A stretch of DNA of 64,000 nt, taken from contig CM059573.1 in assembly GCA_030386875.1 (NCBI GenBank), positions 32,963,891 to 33,027,890 of the forward strand, in the 5' to 3' direction. Below are positions 11,465 through 22,151 of the stretch, piece after piece (position 1 is the first letter of the stretch; each line of letters begins with the position of its first letter). Both the position numbers and the translations under genes were made by a program. A model generated the notes under the pieces. That model ran no database searches and had not been told where the DNA came from. It saw nothing but the letters and a program-made list of their open reading frames with translations. Source of the stretch: Morinoia aosen. Taxonomy: Eukaryota > Arthropoda > Malacostraca > Amphipoda > Talitridae.

Positions 11465-11468
11465 CTTT
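11465..11468 (+). repeat. Target-site duplication CTTT, left
   Basis: CTTT precedes the LTR start (TGTCC at 11469) and recurs at 20401-20404. The match could be 5 bases if the first T of the LTR is counted. Confidence 0.8.
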
Positions 11469-12310
11469 TGTCCAGAAATACTACTCTAACTGTTTTCTGG
11501 GAACTACAGAAATTCATCAATAAGCCTTTCCGACTCCGCTCAGTAAAAACTTGAGTTGACCCGGTTTTAACTTTTGAAAGAATGCACCCAACGACTTCAA
11601 ATTACTCTCAAATGAAAGAATGAAACATTTCACTTTCCATATTGTACACACGACTCTAACTGTCTTCTGGGAACTACAGAAATTCATCAAAAAGCCTTTC
11701 CGACTCCGCTCAGTAAAAACTCAAGTTGACCCGGTTTTAACTTTTGAAAGAATGCACCCAACGACTTCAAATTACTCTCAAATGAAAGAATGAAACATTT
11801 CACTTTCCATATTGTACACACGACTCTAACTGTATTGTCCAGAGATACTACTCTCATATTAAGATTTTTGGGAATTAGTAAGATTTTGGGAAAATGCTTC
11901 ACTTTAGGAAAAGTCAAAAACCTGCAGTGAAATATCTTATATACTAGTAGCGAAATATTTTATATCTTATATAATACGATGTGTTGCGAGGCCAGTTATA
12001 GGTAAAAGCGCGAAAAACTGCGATAGACGTTGGAATGTATAAGCCGTTAAGCCGGCCGTCGCTTGGGCATGGGAACAGGCCTCGCACGAAGGCGCGATAC
12101 GAGGGTTGGCCTTAAACAAAAGCCGCAGCATCTACACCAATGAACGCTTGCCAAGCGATCACGCGAGAAGGTGTGGCACAAGAAAGCGGGCACCTAGCCA
12201 ATGAAATTTCGAGACGTCAGGACAAGGAAGAATTCCTCCAATCAGCTGTAAAATGCTGTCATTGTAACTGCGAATATTCGTGAACATTCGAGAAGGATCC
12301 GAGACGCGCA

Positions 12311-12319
12311 TATATAAGG
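12311..12319 (+). promoter_or_regulatory. LTR TATA box
   Basis: TATATAAGG sits in a CpG-richer part of the LTR, about 840 bases from its start. The same signal is at 19114 in the 3' LTR. Transcription would start roughly 30 bases downstream. This is inferred from the motif only. Confidence 0.55.
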
Positions 12320-13433
12320 AGGGTAGATGAAGACTCGTGAGGGATTTTTCGGCTCGGTGACGCTACGAGAGAGACGCATAATCAAGGAGGTGTTTTGCAG
12401 CCGGAATACCGGCAGATGCCGGTATCACCCGGCATAATACCAAGTCCGGTGTTGACTGCAAACTTTCGACATGAGCAGCTAAAATCCAACATCCAAAGTG
12501 AAAGTTACCCATCGAAGTTTCGAGAGGAGGCGGCCAGTGTATCAGCAAACTTCAAAGTACTAACGTGCACCCGGAGTCGTTCGAAGCACCTCAGCTGCGC
12601 GGTATTAATCGACAAGCGTCAAAGTGTCAACAATTCTACAGAAAGCATTCCATTTGCTCCTTTATCAACTCCAAATTCGCAACAACTCCGCCTTCTCCAG
12701 CAAACAATTGTCCACGTTTATCTTCAAGCCAGCAGTAATGTCGGGCGCTGAGAGCTCTGCAGTGGCGGGCAGGCGTTGCGTCGCATTTCTCAACCCGAGC
12801 GCAAGCACAGCCAGGCCGGCCGGCCGCAGCATCGCCGAACGAGAAGAGACGACTTAGTCCGCGTATAGGCTTCAGAATTGAAGAGGAATCCAGCATCCAT
12901 GGAATGGAATTAGGTCAGCTGCAGCCGCACGTACGTCACAGCAGAGGGGAAAGTGTATAGTTGTCGGCAGGGAGAATTCGGAAAACGAGAGCTCTTAAGT
13001 GCAAATTGAAAATGGAGAGTTACACACAGAAAAGTGTTAGCACTTGGCGAGTGTTTATAGTAGTGAGAGCTCTTTTAGGTGGTGATTGAAGTTCAATTTC
13101 GGATGTAGATCAGCACACAGAAAAGTGCTTTTCAAAGTATCGTGAAGAATCACCTAATTTATAGGCAATCGATTACCTGTGTTTATTGAGTCGAGAATCG
13201 ACTTCCCGTTGTATGATTCGACACCGTGTCACAATTCCAGGTTAAATCGTGATGTGTTATTCTCGCAAATATTATGATTTGTGTTACTGTGGAGCCGGCT
13301 GTTTGTGTGCGCGTAAATCGTTGTCAGCGAAGGAGTATGTGTAACTCGAATTTTCGGTAAGCATCACATTTATGTCAGTGCCCTTTCAAATCATTTCGTT
13401 CCCATGCCTTGTGTGTTTATAAACGTGTTTCCC

Positions 13434-13439
13434 AATAAA
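13434..13439 (+). terminator. LTR polyadenylation signal
   Basis: AATAAA about 160 bases before the LTR end. The equivalent site at 20237 in the 3' LTR would end the genomic transcript. Confidence 0.5.
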
Positions 13440-13597
13440 TTAATGTAAATCTTAATAACTCTTTTATTCTCCATGTCTGGTATGCAGGTGTACGCAAGCA
13501 TAAAGGATAATACTATAACATGTGTGGGGGTTGCAATTCCCTCAGCGTATGGGCAAGGGGGGGGTCCTAAACCCACCCCGTTCTCCGTATCGCAACA

Positions 13598-16230
13598 GGA
13601 AAAATGTTAATTAACCTATGCAAGCGTACTGTCTGTATATCAACATGGAGATTTTTTTTAATTATTTTCAGTTGTCTAAAAATATCTGTTTCTTCTTTTT
13701 TTAATTCAGTCAAATAGTCGCTCGATAATTAAGCAGAATTTTCTGCAAGTACAATTCATCCGTGTCATTTCGTGGGCATTCCAACTTGGAGTAAAATTTC
13801 TAACGTAGAGAGCGGTGCCGTGGGTGTGCTGTACCGACGCCTAACGCCGGTCGCGCGGTTGGAGGACGGAGTAATTAAAATTGAGATTCTGGCAGCTGCA
13901 GTCGGACCAAATCTGAGCGCCTAATTTGAAGTGTACTTGACTAAGTGTTATCCATGGCCATTAATTTCGAAATGCTATGAGGAATTGATATTTTCCGAGA
14001 TCTTTGCTCATTTTTTTTGTGCCGCTGAGTTGATCTAGTTAATATTGTCTGAGTGTATATTGCATAAAATACTTGCTCTATTTTCTTGACAATGTGTTCG
14101 ATAAAATTTTCCTTGAGTGCTGAATTTTTGGTTGAATTTTTCTATGATCTGTACGATTATCAGGTTTAACTGAATTGAGGTGTGAAGCATTGTCTGGGGA
14201 AATAACGCCTTAACCCCAGCAAACGCCGCCTTATCTCAAGTGAATCTTTGAAACAAGTTTACATTTTCTGGGCTTTGAGGCATTTAGTAATTAATCTAGT
14301 TGGAATTATTTTTAATGATACCTCGCTTATAAATGATTTGCAAAAATTTTTTTTGACCTCGTGTGTGTCAAGCTTCTCCAATCAGCTTTAGCAACATAAT
14401 TTATATTTTCATTCGTTGATATTTGAGAGCTTCAAGTATTTAAATTGACATCTGCTGAGAAGCAGTAATGGGAATTTTGAGAATCAATTTCCTTGCTATC
14501 AAAGGGGTGGTAAATTCTTGTTGCAAAACTGTTGAATGAATTTAGTGGCGGTGCTTAGGATAAAAATTAAATGTAGTGTTTTAAAGTAAGTGATGGCTTC
14601 CAACGATGCTGCACATTTAGTTCGTGGTCTAATTTTATTCACTTAGATATAAATGACGCCGCTGCTCGTGTGTTAAGTAAAGTAAATTCGTCCTCTGTTT
14701 CTATTCACAAGATCATTGTGCTAAGCTCCAGTACATCAGAGTGAGAATTTAAATAGTTGCTTCAATAATAATACACTAAATCATTGAATATTTTGGGTAA
14801 TTTTCCCATGTGCCAATTATACAATCCATTTCGACACTGACATGAGTCAATCTATACCTTTATATCAAATTCACTGAGCATAAAAATTTTTCTTCCTTAA
14901 CTTTTATAGATTCATGATGTTTAAAATTTCTTTTTGGAAGTGAATTCGACGGTAGAGCGTGGTAATTTAAGATTATTCAATCCTAGCTGCCTTCAGGTAG
15001 GAAGGAATTTTTATTATATTAAGCATCTGTAGATTTTAAAGGGAACACGTGGATTAAATGCAATTTTGTGTAGTCTAAACAGTTACATGTCACCGATGAA
15101 TGAATTTTCATTTTTAAGTGTGCGTTAATTGGAAGATTGTGTATTTTTCTTCAAATCGTTCGTCGTCTAAGGGAATGTTCAAGTTATACTCATGTGAGAG
15201 GTGCAAATTATATCTTACTGAAACTGAGTTCTACTACAGCGAAAGAGATAGAGTTGTGTAGATTTTGAAGAAATACTACGCCATTTCTCGAGTGGGATTC
15301 GACCTCGAATTTTATCGCAGAGTAAAGTATTGCCTCGTGTGAGAGATGAATATTCCTTGCGTACGTCTGGGAGTATCGTCTCGCTAAACAGAGAAATTTA
15401 CTTGTACTGAAAGCGAAAATGACCTAACATTCGGTATTGAATTAAATCGGTGGAACGGAAGATCCATGAGAATTCTTCAGAATAATTTTTGGATTTTATA
15501 ATGCATTCCTCGTATTTGTCTACGCATTCTCTCTCGTTCGTGCGCGGATTTTGGACAGGTTCGTTGGGGTCGGTTTTGCTTGATCAACAAAAGTAGCTCT
15601 GGCGTGCCTTCTAATGTTTGAGCGTAAGTTGGGAGGAGCAGAAACATTCGACAATGCTTTGAATTTGACATGGTTTAGTTGTAACTTTAATCAAATTGTG
15701 TGAACCGTTTCGTCAATAATTGAAATTCTAGCGTTAATTGATGGCGATAGAGTGTTTGCATAATAACGATGTACTTATCAACTTCATTAGGATATGTTTA
15801 TTTTCTAGTACGAAAATGCTCAATATTCAAGATGGAGTGTAATTTCTGCAAAGGAATTGATTTATGGCGTTAAAAAAATTGAAAATGCATAGCGACTGGA
15901 TTGTACAAGGGAAATCTTCATCGAGAATGTATGTGAGAGAGATGGACCGCGCAGCAGAGAGCCTTTGCCGGAATTTTATTGCTTAGTGGATAGCACTCGC
16001 AATTAAGAAATTTGTCGGTACGTTCAAGCAGATGTGGTTAAAACTCTAGTGTGGTAGTACGGAACGCAAGAATGTAGGATGTTGTGAGAACAAGAAAAGA
16101 ATGTATATTAAATGTTATCAGTAGCATTGAATCAAATGCGTTGAAATTGAAGGACGACGAAGAAAATGACATAATTGAATAACAATTGTGCAATTTCTCA
16201 AGGGCTGAGAATTAGGTTAATAATCATGTT
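13598..16230 (+). other. LARD interior, non-coding 5' part
   Basis: The interior begins GGAAAAATGTTAATTAACC, with no obvious tRNA primer-binding match. No reading frame above about 65 codons has any domain. The sequence is moderately AT-rich and otherwise featureless by eye. Confidence 0.6.
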
Positions 16231-16245
16231 TTTTTCATTTTGTGT

Positions 16246-16323
16246 GTGTTATCAGGATGTTAGATCATCAGAACGGCTGTTCTCAGCAAAAGTATGATGT
16301 AAAGTCTAACAGTGTGATGACAC
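16246..16323 (+). ncRNA. Structured repeat A1 in LARD interior
   Basis: Three nested stems are visible. Outer: 16246-16254 with 16315-16323 (9 pairs, one G-T). Middle: GTTAGA 16259-16264 with TCTAAC 16305-16310. Inner: GCTG 16276-16279 with CAGC 16284-16287. GTAAAG precedes the 3' middle strand, as in the other three copies. Strand is that of the element's transcript. Confidence 0.6.
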
Positions 16324-16357
16324 ACTGTGTATTCATGAGTACATTAAGTGCGTTAGG

Positions 16358-16380
16358 GATTTCAGCCTGTTTGGCAAATC
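16358..16380 (+). ncRNA. Structured repeat B1 in LARD interior
   Basis: GATTT 16358-16362 pairs with AAATC 16376-16380. Inside, GCC 16365-16367 pairs with GGC 16373-16375. Similarity to B2 continues about 60 bases further, with a GTTNATATANTCTTG block. Confidence 0.45.
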
Positions 16381-16521
16381 TCCCGATTTGGTGTACAATA
16401 TTTGTGTGAATGTTTATATAATCTTGCGGCAACGTGGAATCATTTAAATGTGCTGCACTGTCTCTGGGGCTGAGAATCGGATAAAATTTTGTGTCGTATC
16501 TGTTTTTGCATTTTTGTGTCA

Positions 16522-16596
16522 GTGTTATCACAATGTCAAATCGTCTGTAGAGCCTTTCGGCGTAGTAAGATGTAAAGTTTGACGGGTTGGTAACAC
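16522..16596 (+). ncRNA. Structured repeat A2 in LARD interior
   Basis: Outer stem GTGTTATC 16522-16529 pairs with GGTAACAC 16589-16596. Middle GTCAAA 16535-16540 pairs with TTTGAC 16578-16583. Inner GCC 16552-16554 pairs with GGC 16559-16561. The middle-stem bases differ from A1 on both strands while still pairing. Confidence 0.65.
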
Positions 16597-16631
16597 TACA
16601 TTTTGTCTATTTTTGCATTTCTTTGTATGTC

Positions 16632-16709
16632 GGTATTGTTAGAATGTCGGATCGCTAGAAAAGCCTTCGCGGCCGAGTATAACGTAAAGTCCGATAAGCT
16701 GATAGTACC
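16632..16709 (+). ncRNA. Structured repeat A3 in LARD interior
   Basis: Outer GGTATTGTT 16632-16640 pairs with GATAGTACC 16701-16709 (three G-T pairs). Middle TCGGA 16647-16651 pairs with TCCGA 16690-16694. Inner GCC 16663-16665 pairs with GGC 16671-16673. It lies 110 bases after A2. Confidence 0.65.
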
Positions 16710-16740
16710 CAATTCATGTGTAATTTTTCTCTTGTGTGTC

Positions 16741-16818
16741 GGTGTTGGCATAATGTCTGATCGTTAGAAAAGCCTTCGCGGCAGAGTATAATGTAAAGTT
16801 AGACGCCTTGACAATACC
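16741..16818 (+). ncRNA. Structured repeat A4 in LARD interior
   Basis: Outer GGTGTTGGCA 16741-16750 pairs with TGACAATACC 16809-16818 (one mismatch, one G-T). Middle GTCTGA 16755-16760 pairs with TTAGAC 16799-16804 (one G-T). Inner GCC 16772-16774 pairs with GGC 16780-16782. It lies 109 bases after A3. Confidence 0.65.
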
Positions 16819-16857
16819 CAATGTATATGTGCTTTTTTTTTATTGGTGCGTATTCAG

Positions 16858-16880
16858 GATTTCGGCCTACAAGGTAAATC
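16858..16880 (+). ncRNA. Structured repeat B2 in LARD interior
   Basis: GATTT 16858-16862 pairs with AAATC 16876-16880, and GCCT 16865-16868 with AGGT 16872-16875. It lies exactly 500 bases after B1 and follows A4. Confidence 0.45.
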
Positions 16881-17412
16881 TCCGGCGAGTTCGTACATCA
16901 TGTGTAATAATGTTCATATAGTCTTGTGAGGTGATTTGACCAATTAGTGACACCGTCGAACGAATTTCGGCTTTTGTCTAGAGTTGGTTGAGGATACCGG
17001 AAAGTAACTATTTTATGTTTGTATGTAGGAATTCTTCGTGTAGCTCACGTCCGCCTCACTCAAGGCAGATTTTGAAGAAAACCGAGGAACAATTCTTACG
17101 TTGATCGACCATGTAATGCGCTGTCTCTCGATTACCAAGTAACCATGTTAGACAATCAAACGCGTACATTTACGGAAGGAGATCATTGGCAATTTAACGC
17201 GAACATCAGGGGTTAATGTCATGCTAGTCGACGAGCAGACTGAGAACCAAAACCTGAAGGTCTTCGCAATTAAATGTGCTTCATTTTCTACAATTTTATG
17301 AAAGAGCTTATGAGCTCCAACGTGGGAGTCCTACGCGTATTGACGCCGTAATCTACAGGATTTGTCCGCGATTTGACGCAACGAGGATCTACGGAATTTT
17401 CCACGAATTCAC

Positions 17413-17724
17413 GTGACGCCAAGGATGAATTTTTTTAATGGAAAAGCTTCAGTAACTTCGATTCTCAGCAGGGGGCCCAGCCCAGGATCAGTAGCAAGCC
17501 CAGGATCAGTAGCAAGCCCAGGATCAGTAGCAAGCCCAGGATCAGTAGCAAGCCCAGGATCAGTAGCAAGCCCAGGATCAGTAGCAAGCCGAGGATCAGT
17601 AGCAAACCGAGGAGTAGCACGTCACAGGAACAACAACAACAAGCTGTACCTAGGCTCGCAGGAGGAGCAACAGCAAGTTTTTGTTGCAAGAAATACGTGT
17701 ACTCTGAATCAGAGGATGAAATGA
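17413..17724 (+). other. Short ORF over an 18-bp minisatellite
   Basis: Seven near-identical 18-bp units (core CCCAGGATCAGTAGCAAG) at about 17481-17622, with a decayed eighth, give a 103-codon frame with PGSVAS repeats. The minus strand of the same array also stays open, as expected of an 18-bp repeat. I see no sign of a real protein. The rest of the interior (16900-18250) is non-coding. Confidence 0.6.
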
Positions 17725-18251
17725 TAATTATGAGGAAGAAAACTTGAGGTTGGAAAATTACCTCCATTTGAGATTGTGTTTTTAGGTGGATTGCAACCGA
17801 GAAAGCTGAAAGGATGTCTCTGCTTGTAACAAATTCGCCGATTTTTCGATCTCTAATTCATATGTTTATCTATGTTGATGAATTTGCCGAGAGTAAGTCG
17901 AGAATAATATGTCGTGTGTGTTTTATTTATGCGTTCAAGTTGTTGGATATGTGCGGTATCTTTACTGTGTGCTTTGCTATTTGCGTACTACAATAATGTG
18001 TGTAAGAGATGCGTTTCAATTATTTAGTGTGTCAGGTATTAATGAATATTTTATAAATGCGTCAACATCGGCGTGTTGCAAGAAGGTAAATGATGAGGTG
18101 ATATGTAGGGATATGTTGATGTCGGGAAAAGCTAAGAAATTGAAAAAGGGGGTGAATATTTTCTAACTCTTTAACGTAAGGAGTATGTAAAGGTCATAAT
18201 GAAAATTAACGGGTGAAAATTTGAACCCACTTTGCAAGTTGGCTCAAATTT

Positions 18252-18271
18252 TTCTGGGGCGAAGAGGGTAT
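18252..18271 (+). promoter_or_regulatory. Candidate polypurine tract before 3' LTR
   Basis: GGGGCGAAGAGGG, a purine run with one C, ends a few bases before the 3' LTR start at 18272. A polypurine tract primes plus-strand synthesis in LTR elements. The assignment rests on position and composition. Confidence 0.5.
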
Positions 18272-20400
18272 TGTCCAGAAATACTACTCTAACTGTTTTC
18301 TGGGAACTACAGAAATTCATCAATAAGCCTTTCCGACTCCGCTCAGTAAAAACTTGAGTTGACCCGGTTTTAACTTTTGAAAGAATGCACCCAAAGACTT
18401 CAAATTACTCTCAAATGAAAGAATGAAACATTTCACTTTCCATATTGTACACACGGCTCTAACTGTTTTCTGGGAACTACAGAAATTCATCAAAAAGCCT
18501 TTCCGACTCCGCTCAGTAAAAACTCAAGTTGACCCGGTTTTAACTTTTGAAAGAATGCACCCAACGACTTCAAATTACTCTCAAATGAAAGAATGAAACA
18601 TTTCACTTTCCATATTGTACACACGACTCTAACTGTATTGTCCAGAGATACTACTCTCATATTAAGATTTTTGGGAATTAGTAAGATTTTGGGAAAATGC
18701 TTCACTTTAGGAAAAGTCAAAAACCTGCAGTGAAATATCTTATATACTAGTAGCGAAATATTTTATATCTTATATAATACGATGTGTTGCGAGGCCAGTT
18801 ATAGGTAAAAGCGCGAAAAACTGCGATAGACGTTGGAATGTATAAGCCGTTAAGCCGGCCGTCGCTTGGGCATGGGAACAGGCCTCGCACGAAGGCGCGA
18901 TACGAGGGTTGGCCTTAAACAAAAGCCGCAACATCTACACCAATGAACGCTTGCCAAGCGATCACGCGAGAAGGTGTGGCACAAGAAAGCGGGCACCTAG
19001 CCAATGAAATTTCGAGACGTCAGGACAAGGAAGAATTCCTCCAATCAGCTGTAAAATGCTGTCATTGTAACTGCGAATATTCGTGAACATTCGAGAAGGA
19101 TCCGAGACGCGCATATATAAGGAGGGTAGATGAAGACTCGTGAGGGATTTTTCGGCTCGGTGACGCTACGAGAGAGACGCATAATCAAGGAGGTGTTTTG
19201 CAGCCGGAATACCGGCAGATGCCGGTATCACCCGGCATAATACCAAGTCCGGTGTTGACTGCAAACTTTCGACATGAGCAGCTAAAATCCAACATCCAAA
19301 GTGAAAGTTACCCATCGAAGTTTCGAGAGGAGGCGGCCAGTGTATCAGCAAACTTCAAAGTACTAACGTGCACCCGGAGTCGTTCGAAGCACCTCAGCTG
19401 CGCGGTATTAATCGACAAGCGTCAAAGTGTCAACAATTCTACAGAAAGCATTCCATTTGCTCCTTTATCAACTCCAAATTCGCAACAACTCCGCCTTCTC
19501 CAGCAAACAATTGTCCACGTTTATCTTCAAGCCAGCAGTAATGTCGGGCGCTGAGAGCTCTGCAGTGGCGGGCAGGCGTTGCGTCGCATTTCTCAACCCG
19601 AGCGCAAGCACAGCCAGGCCGGCCGGCCGCAGCATCGCCGAACGAGAAGAGACGACTTAGTCCGCGTATAGGCTTCAGAATTGAAGAGGAATCCAGCATC
19701 CATGGAATGGAATTAGGTCAGCTGCAGCCGCACGTACGTCACAGCAGAGGGGAAAGTGTATGGTTGTCGGCAGGGAGAATTCGGAAAACGAGAGCTCTTA
19801 AGTGCAAATTGAAAATGGAGAGTTACACACAGAAAAGTGTTAGCACTTGGCGAGTGTTTATAGTAGTGAGAGCTCTTTTAGGTGGTGATTGAAGTTCAAT
19901 TTCGGATGTAGATCAGCACACAGAAAAGTGCTTTTCAAAGTATCGTGAAGAATCATCTAATTTATAGGCAATCGATTACCTGTGTTTATTGAGTCGAGAA
20001 TCGACTTCCCGTTGTATGATTCGACACCGTGTCACAATTCCAGGTTAAATCGTGATGTGTTATTCTCGCAAATATTATGATTTGTGTTACTGTGGAGCCG
20101 GCTGTTTGTGTGCGCGTAAATCGTTGTCAGCGAAGGAGTATGTGTAACTCGAATTTTCGGTAAGCATCACATTTATGTCAGTGCCCTTTCAAATCATTTC
20201 GTTCCCATGCCTTGTGTGTTTATAAACGTGTTTCCCAATAAATTAATGTAAATCTTAATAACTCTTTTATTCTCCATGTCTGGTATGCAGGTGTACGCAA
20301 GCATAAAGGATAATACTATAACATGTGTGGGGGTTGCAATTCCCTCAGCGTATGGGCAAGGGGGGGGTCCTAAACCCACCCCGTTCTCCGTATCGCAACA
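18272..20400 (+). repeat. 3' LTR
   Basis: It is the same length as the 5' LTR, with six substitutions seen by eye (near 18394, 18457, 18468, 18931, 19761 and 19957). It ends CGCAACA at 20400 and is followed by the CTTT duplication. Confidence 0.9.
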
Positions 20401-20884
20401 CTTTTTGAAAGAATGAATGCTGAGCGGCTGGTGAAAAAGATAAATATGTCGGAAGTGAGTGGTCTTCGAGCGCGAGGTAGACCACGGATGAGTTGGATGG
20501 ATGGGGTGAAACGTGCTTTGTACGAGAGGGGTCTTACTGTGGATGTGGCGAGAGAGATGGCTGCGGAGAGAAGTGAGTGGGGGCAGTGCATAAGAAGGTA
20601 ATTTTATTTTTGACGCGGTACTGGAAGTTGCCCGCGTGTGATGGGGTTGACCTGTCCTGTGTGAGGGGAGGGGCTGCACTCAATGAAGCAGCCAGGGTAA
20701 ACCAGCTATGGCTGTCGGGCCTGACTATGGAAGGTGGTTGTTCTGGGCTGCTGCCGATCCTGGCAGTTCTGGTACGGCCAGTGCTGCCTCTCTCGCCTCC
20801 TAGTGACTAAGTGTGGTGATTGTGGCCTGCTGTCGGCTACCCTCCCATAGGGAGGATAAGCCCGATACATGTATGTATGTATAT
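20401..20884 (+). mobile_element. LINE, 3' portion after LTR insertion
   Basis: The LINE frame resumes as MNAERLVKKINMSEVSGL, GRPRMSWMDGVKRAL and REMAAERSEW, ending at a TAA after ...CIRR near 20601. This is the usual C-terminus of this LINE type. About 260 bases of 3' UTR follow, ending in CCCGATACATGTATGTATGT, a short ATGT tail like the microsatellite ends of several LINE clades. The 3' end is therefore complete although the 5' end is truncated. Confidence 0.8.
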
Positions 20885-21918
20885 TTCACACATAACACTG
20901 TGGGAGTATAACACTGTGAGGGCCTGGAAACAGACCACTTTCCTTTGTAACGTCATGTCATTGCTGGAATGTCCTGATAGAACGCTTTTCATGTTCGTCA
21001 CTGAAATCCCCGCAATTTGCAGATATAACACATGTAACTATTTAGTCCGAAAAAAGTCTTTCATCAAAAGTAAACATTCACATTTACAAAGAAGTGCATG
21101 TGACTTTTGTACACCAGTTAACAACGCATAGCTTATTTGAGCCTGTTTGGCACAAGGAAGCTAAAGAACACTTTGAAAATAAATGTATCTCTATGTGGAG
21201 ATCATACTGTAAGTGTCAAGAGCTCACTGGGAACCTTGTTCAAAAAGCGTTTCTTACTGACGATTCACGAAATTTGGATAGGTTATACCTTGTTAGAAAT
21301 GAGACACTAGCGAACACTATACCCCGAGCGAATACTTGAAGCATATAGTGCTGCAAACGCTAGACTGCTCCCACCTGTCAAGCGTCTACTGATGCACTAC
21401 AGAGGTACGTTTTATCACATCAGTAGTCTCCCTTCCTTAGAAGCTCAAATAAGTTTCTCTATCGATTTTGAAGCAAATACGTGAATTTATTGAAGAGAAT
21501 GTCATACTTTAAAACTATGTTTATTTTTTATCATTCGTGCCGGGTCCTATGAACGGCAAATGAAATTATGAGCTTATCTGTCAGCGCTTTGGATCCTCTC
21601 CTCATACAGTAACTTTGTTGCGACAACTTTTCGATACTAATTTTCTCTTTTGAAAATTTTCGTTGGGTAATTATTAGCACAAAATACATTTGAGTATAAT
21701 TTATTTCAACATTTTTCATATTAGAATACGATGAAATTTTGCGAAGAACTCTGCACGATCAGGGTTGCTATTGTTGCAATATGTTGAAATAAATATGCAG
21801 ATACAGTATTTATGGGTTGAGATTTGTATGTTTTGTAAAAAATACTGTAATCGAAAGTTTTAGTTTTATATTTGAATATCTAATAATTCATACGGTTTAT
21901 GTTGTTGGTATAAATAGC
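20885..21918. other. Unannotated AT-rich DNA
   Basis: No recognised domain, repeat or RNA. Short frames (for example 21094-21339) have no family resemblance. Confidence 0.4.
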
Positions 21919-21920
21919 TA

Positions 21921-22149
21921 TGTGTCACAAAAAAGTACTCATTCTTTGGCTCTCCGGAACGCACGAATGAATTTTGCTTGATGTAGGGGCTTATGGACAG
22001 CTCTAAGGCTGTTCAAATACCTCAAAGGAAATAACATTAAATGAGAAAAACTGAATGTCGGTAAGAGAAACTTAATTGTATCCGAAACATATAAAAAAAT
22101 AATGAGTAATTGTCAGTCAAAGAATGAGTACCTTTTTCGGGACACCCAC
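21921..22149. mobile_element. Small TA-flanked MITE
   Basis: Imperfect inverted ends pair AAAAAAGTACTCATTCTTTG near 21929 with CAAAGAATGAGTACCTTTTT near 22118. Outer GTGTC/GGGACAC words and TA lie on both sides (21919-21920 and 22150-22151). The GTGTCCCGAAAA-type end is common in mariner-like MITEs. It is 229 bp and non-coding. Confidence 0.55.
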
Positions 22150-22151
22150 TA

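Larger units (their letters stand above)
9040..11468 (+). mobile_element. Non-LTR retrotransposon (LINE), 5' portion
   Basis: A G-rich plus-strand block encodes pieces of an endonuclease-reverse transcriptase in order. It is truncated at its 5' end, since the endonuclease starts mid-domain. At 11468 it is cut by the LTR element and resumes at 20401. Its base composition (G and purine bias on the coding strand) contrasts with the AT-rich surroundings. Clade is uncertain: possibly RTE, L2 or a related EN-RT group. Confidence 0.8.
11469..13597 (+). repeat. 5' LTR
   Basis: It starts TGTCCAGAAATACTACTC and ends ATCGCAACA. It contains a tandem duplication with 170-bp period (11483 and 11653, with a third start at 11823). 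The third start is followed by a second copy of the LTR's own first bases (TTGTCCAGAGATACTAC). A TATA box lies at 12311 and AATAAA at 13434, giving a long presumed R region. Short frames inside (for example 12395-12751) occur identically in the 3' LTR and show no known domain. Confidence 0.9.
11469..20400 (+). mobile_element. LARD-like non-coding LTR retrotransposon
   Basis: Two direct repeats of exactly 2129 bp (11469-13597 and 18272-20400) flank a 4674-bp interior. LTRs run TG...CA. By eye they differ at six positions, which implies a recent insertion. A CTTT duplication flanks the element. Excising it plus one duplication copy returns the host LINE to one continuous frame. No gag, protease, RT, RNase H or integrase frame is found in the interior. 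This matches the definition of large retrotransposon derivatives: long LTRs, non-coding interior, mobilised in trans. Orientation is taken from the TATA and AATAAA signals and a purine-rich tract before the 3' LTR. Confidence 0.85.

Noticed and set aside
12395..12751. 118-codon frame in the 5' LTR, repeated in the 3' LTR at 19198-19554
   Set aside because: It starts from TTG, has no domain, and its identity between copies follows from LTR identity rather than selection.
17465..17767. Hydrophobic leucine-rich minus ORF
   Set aside because: It is the mirror of the 18-bp minisatellite.
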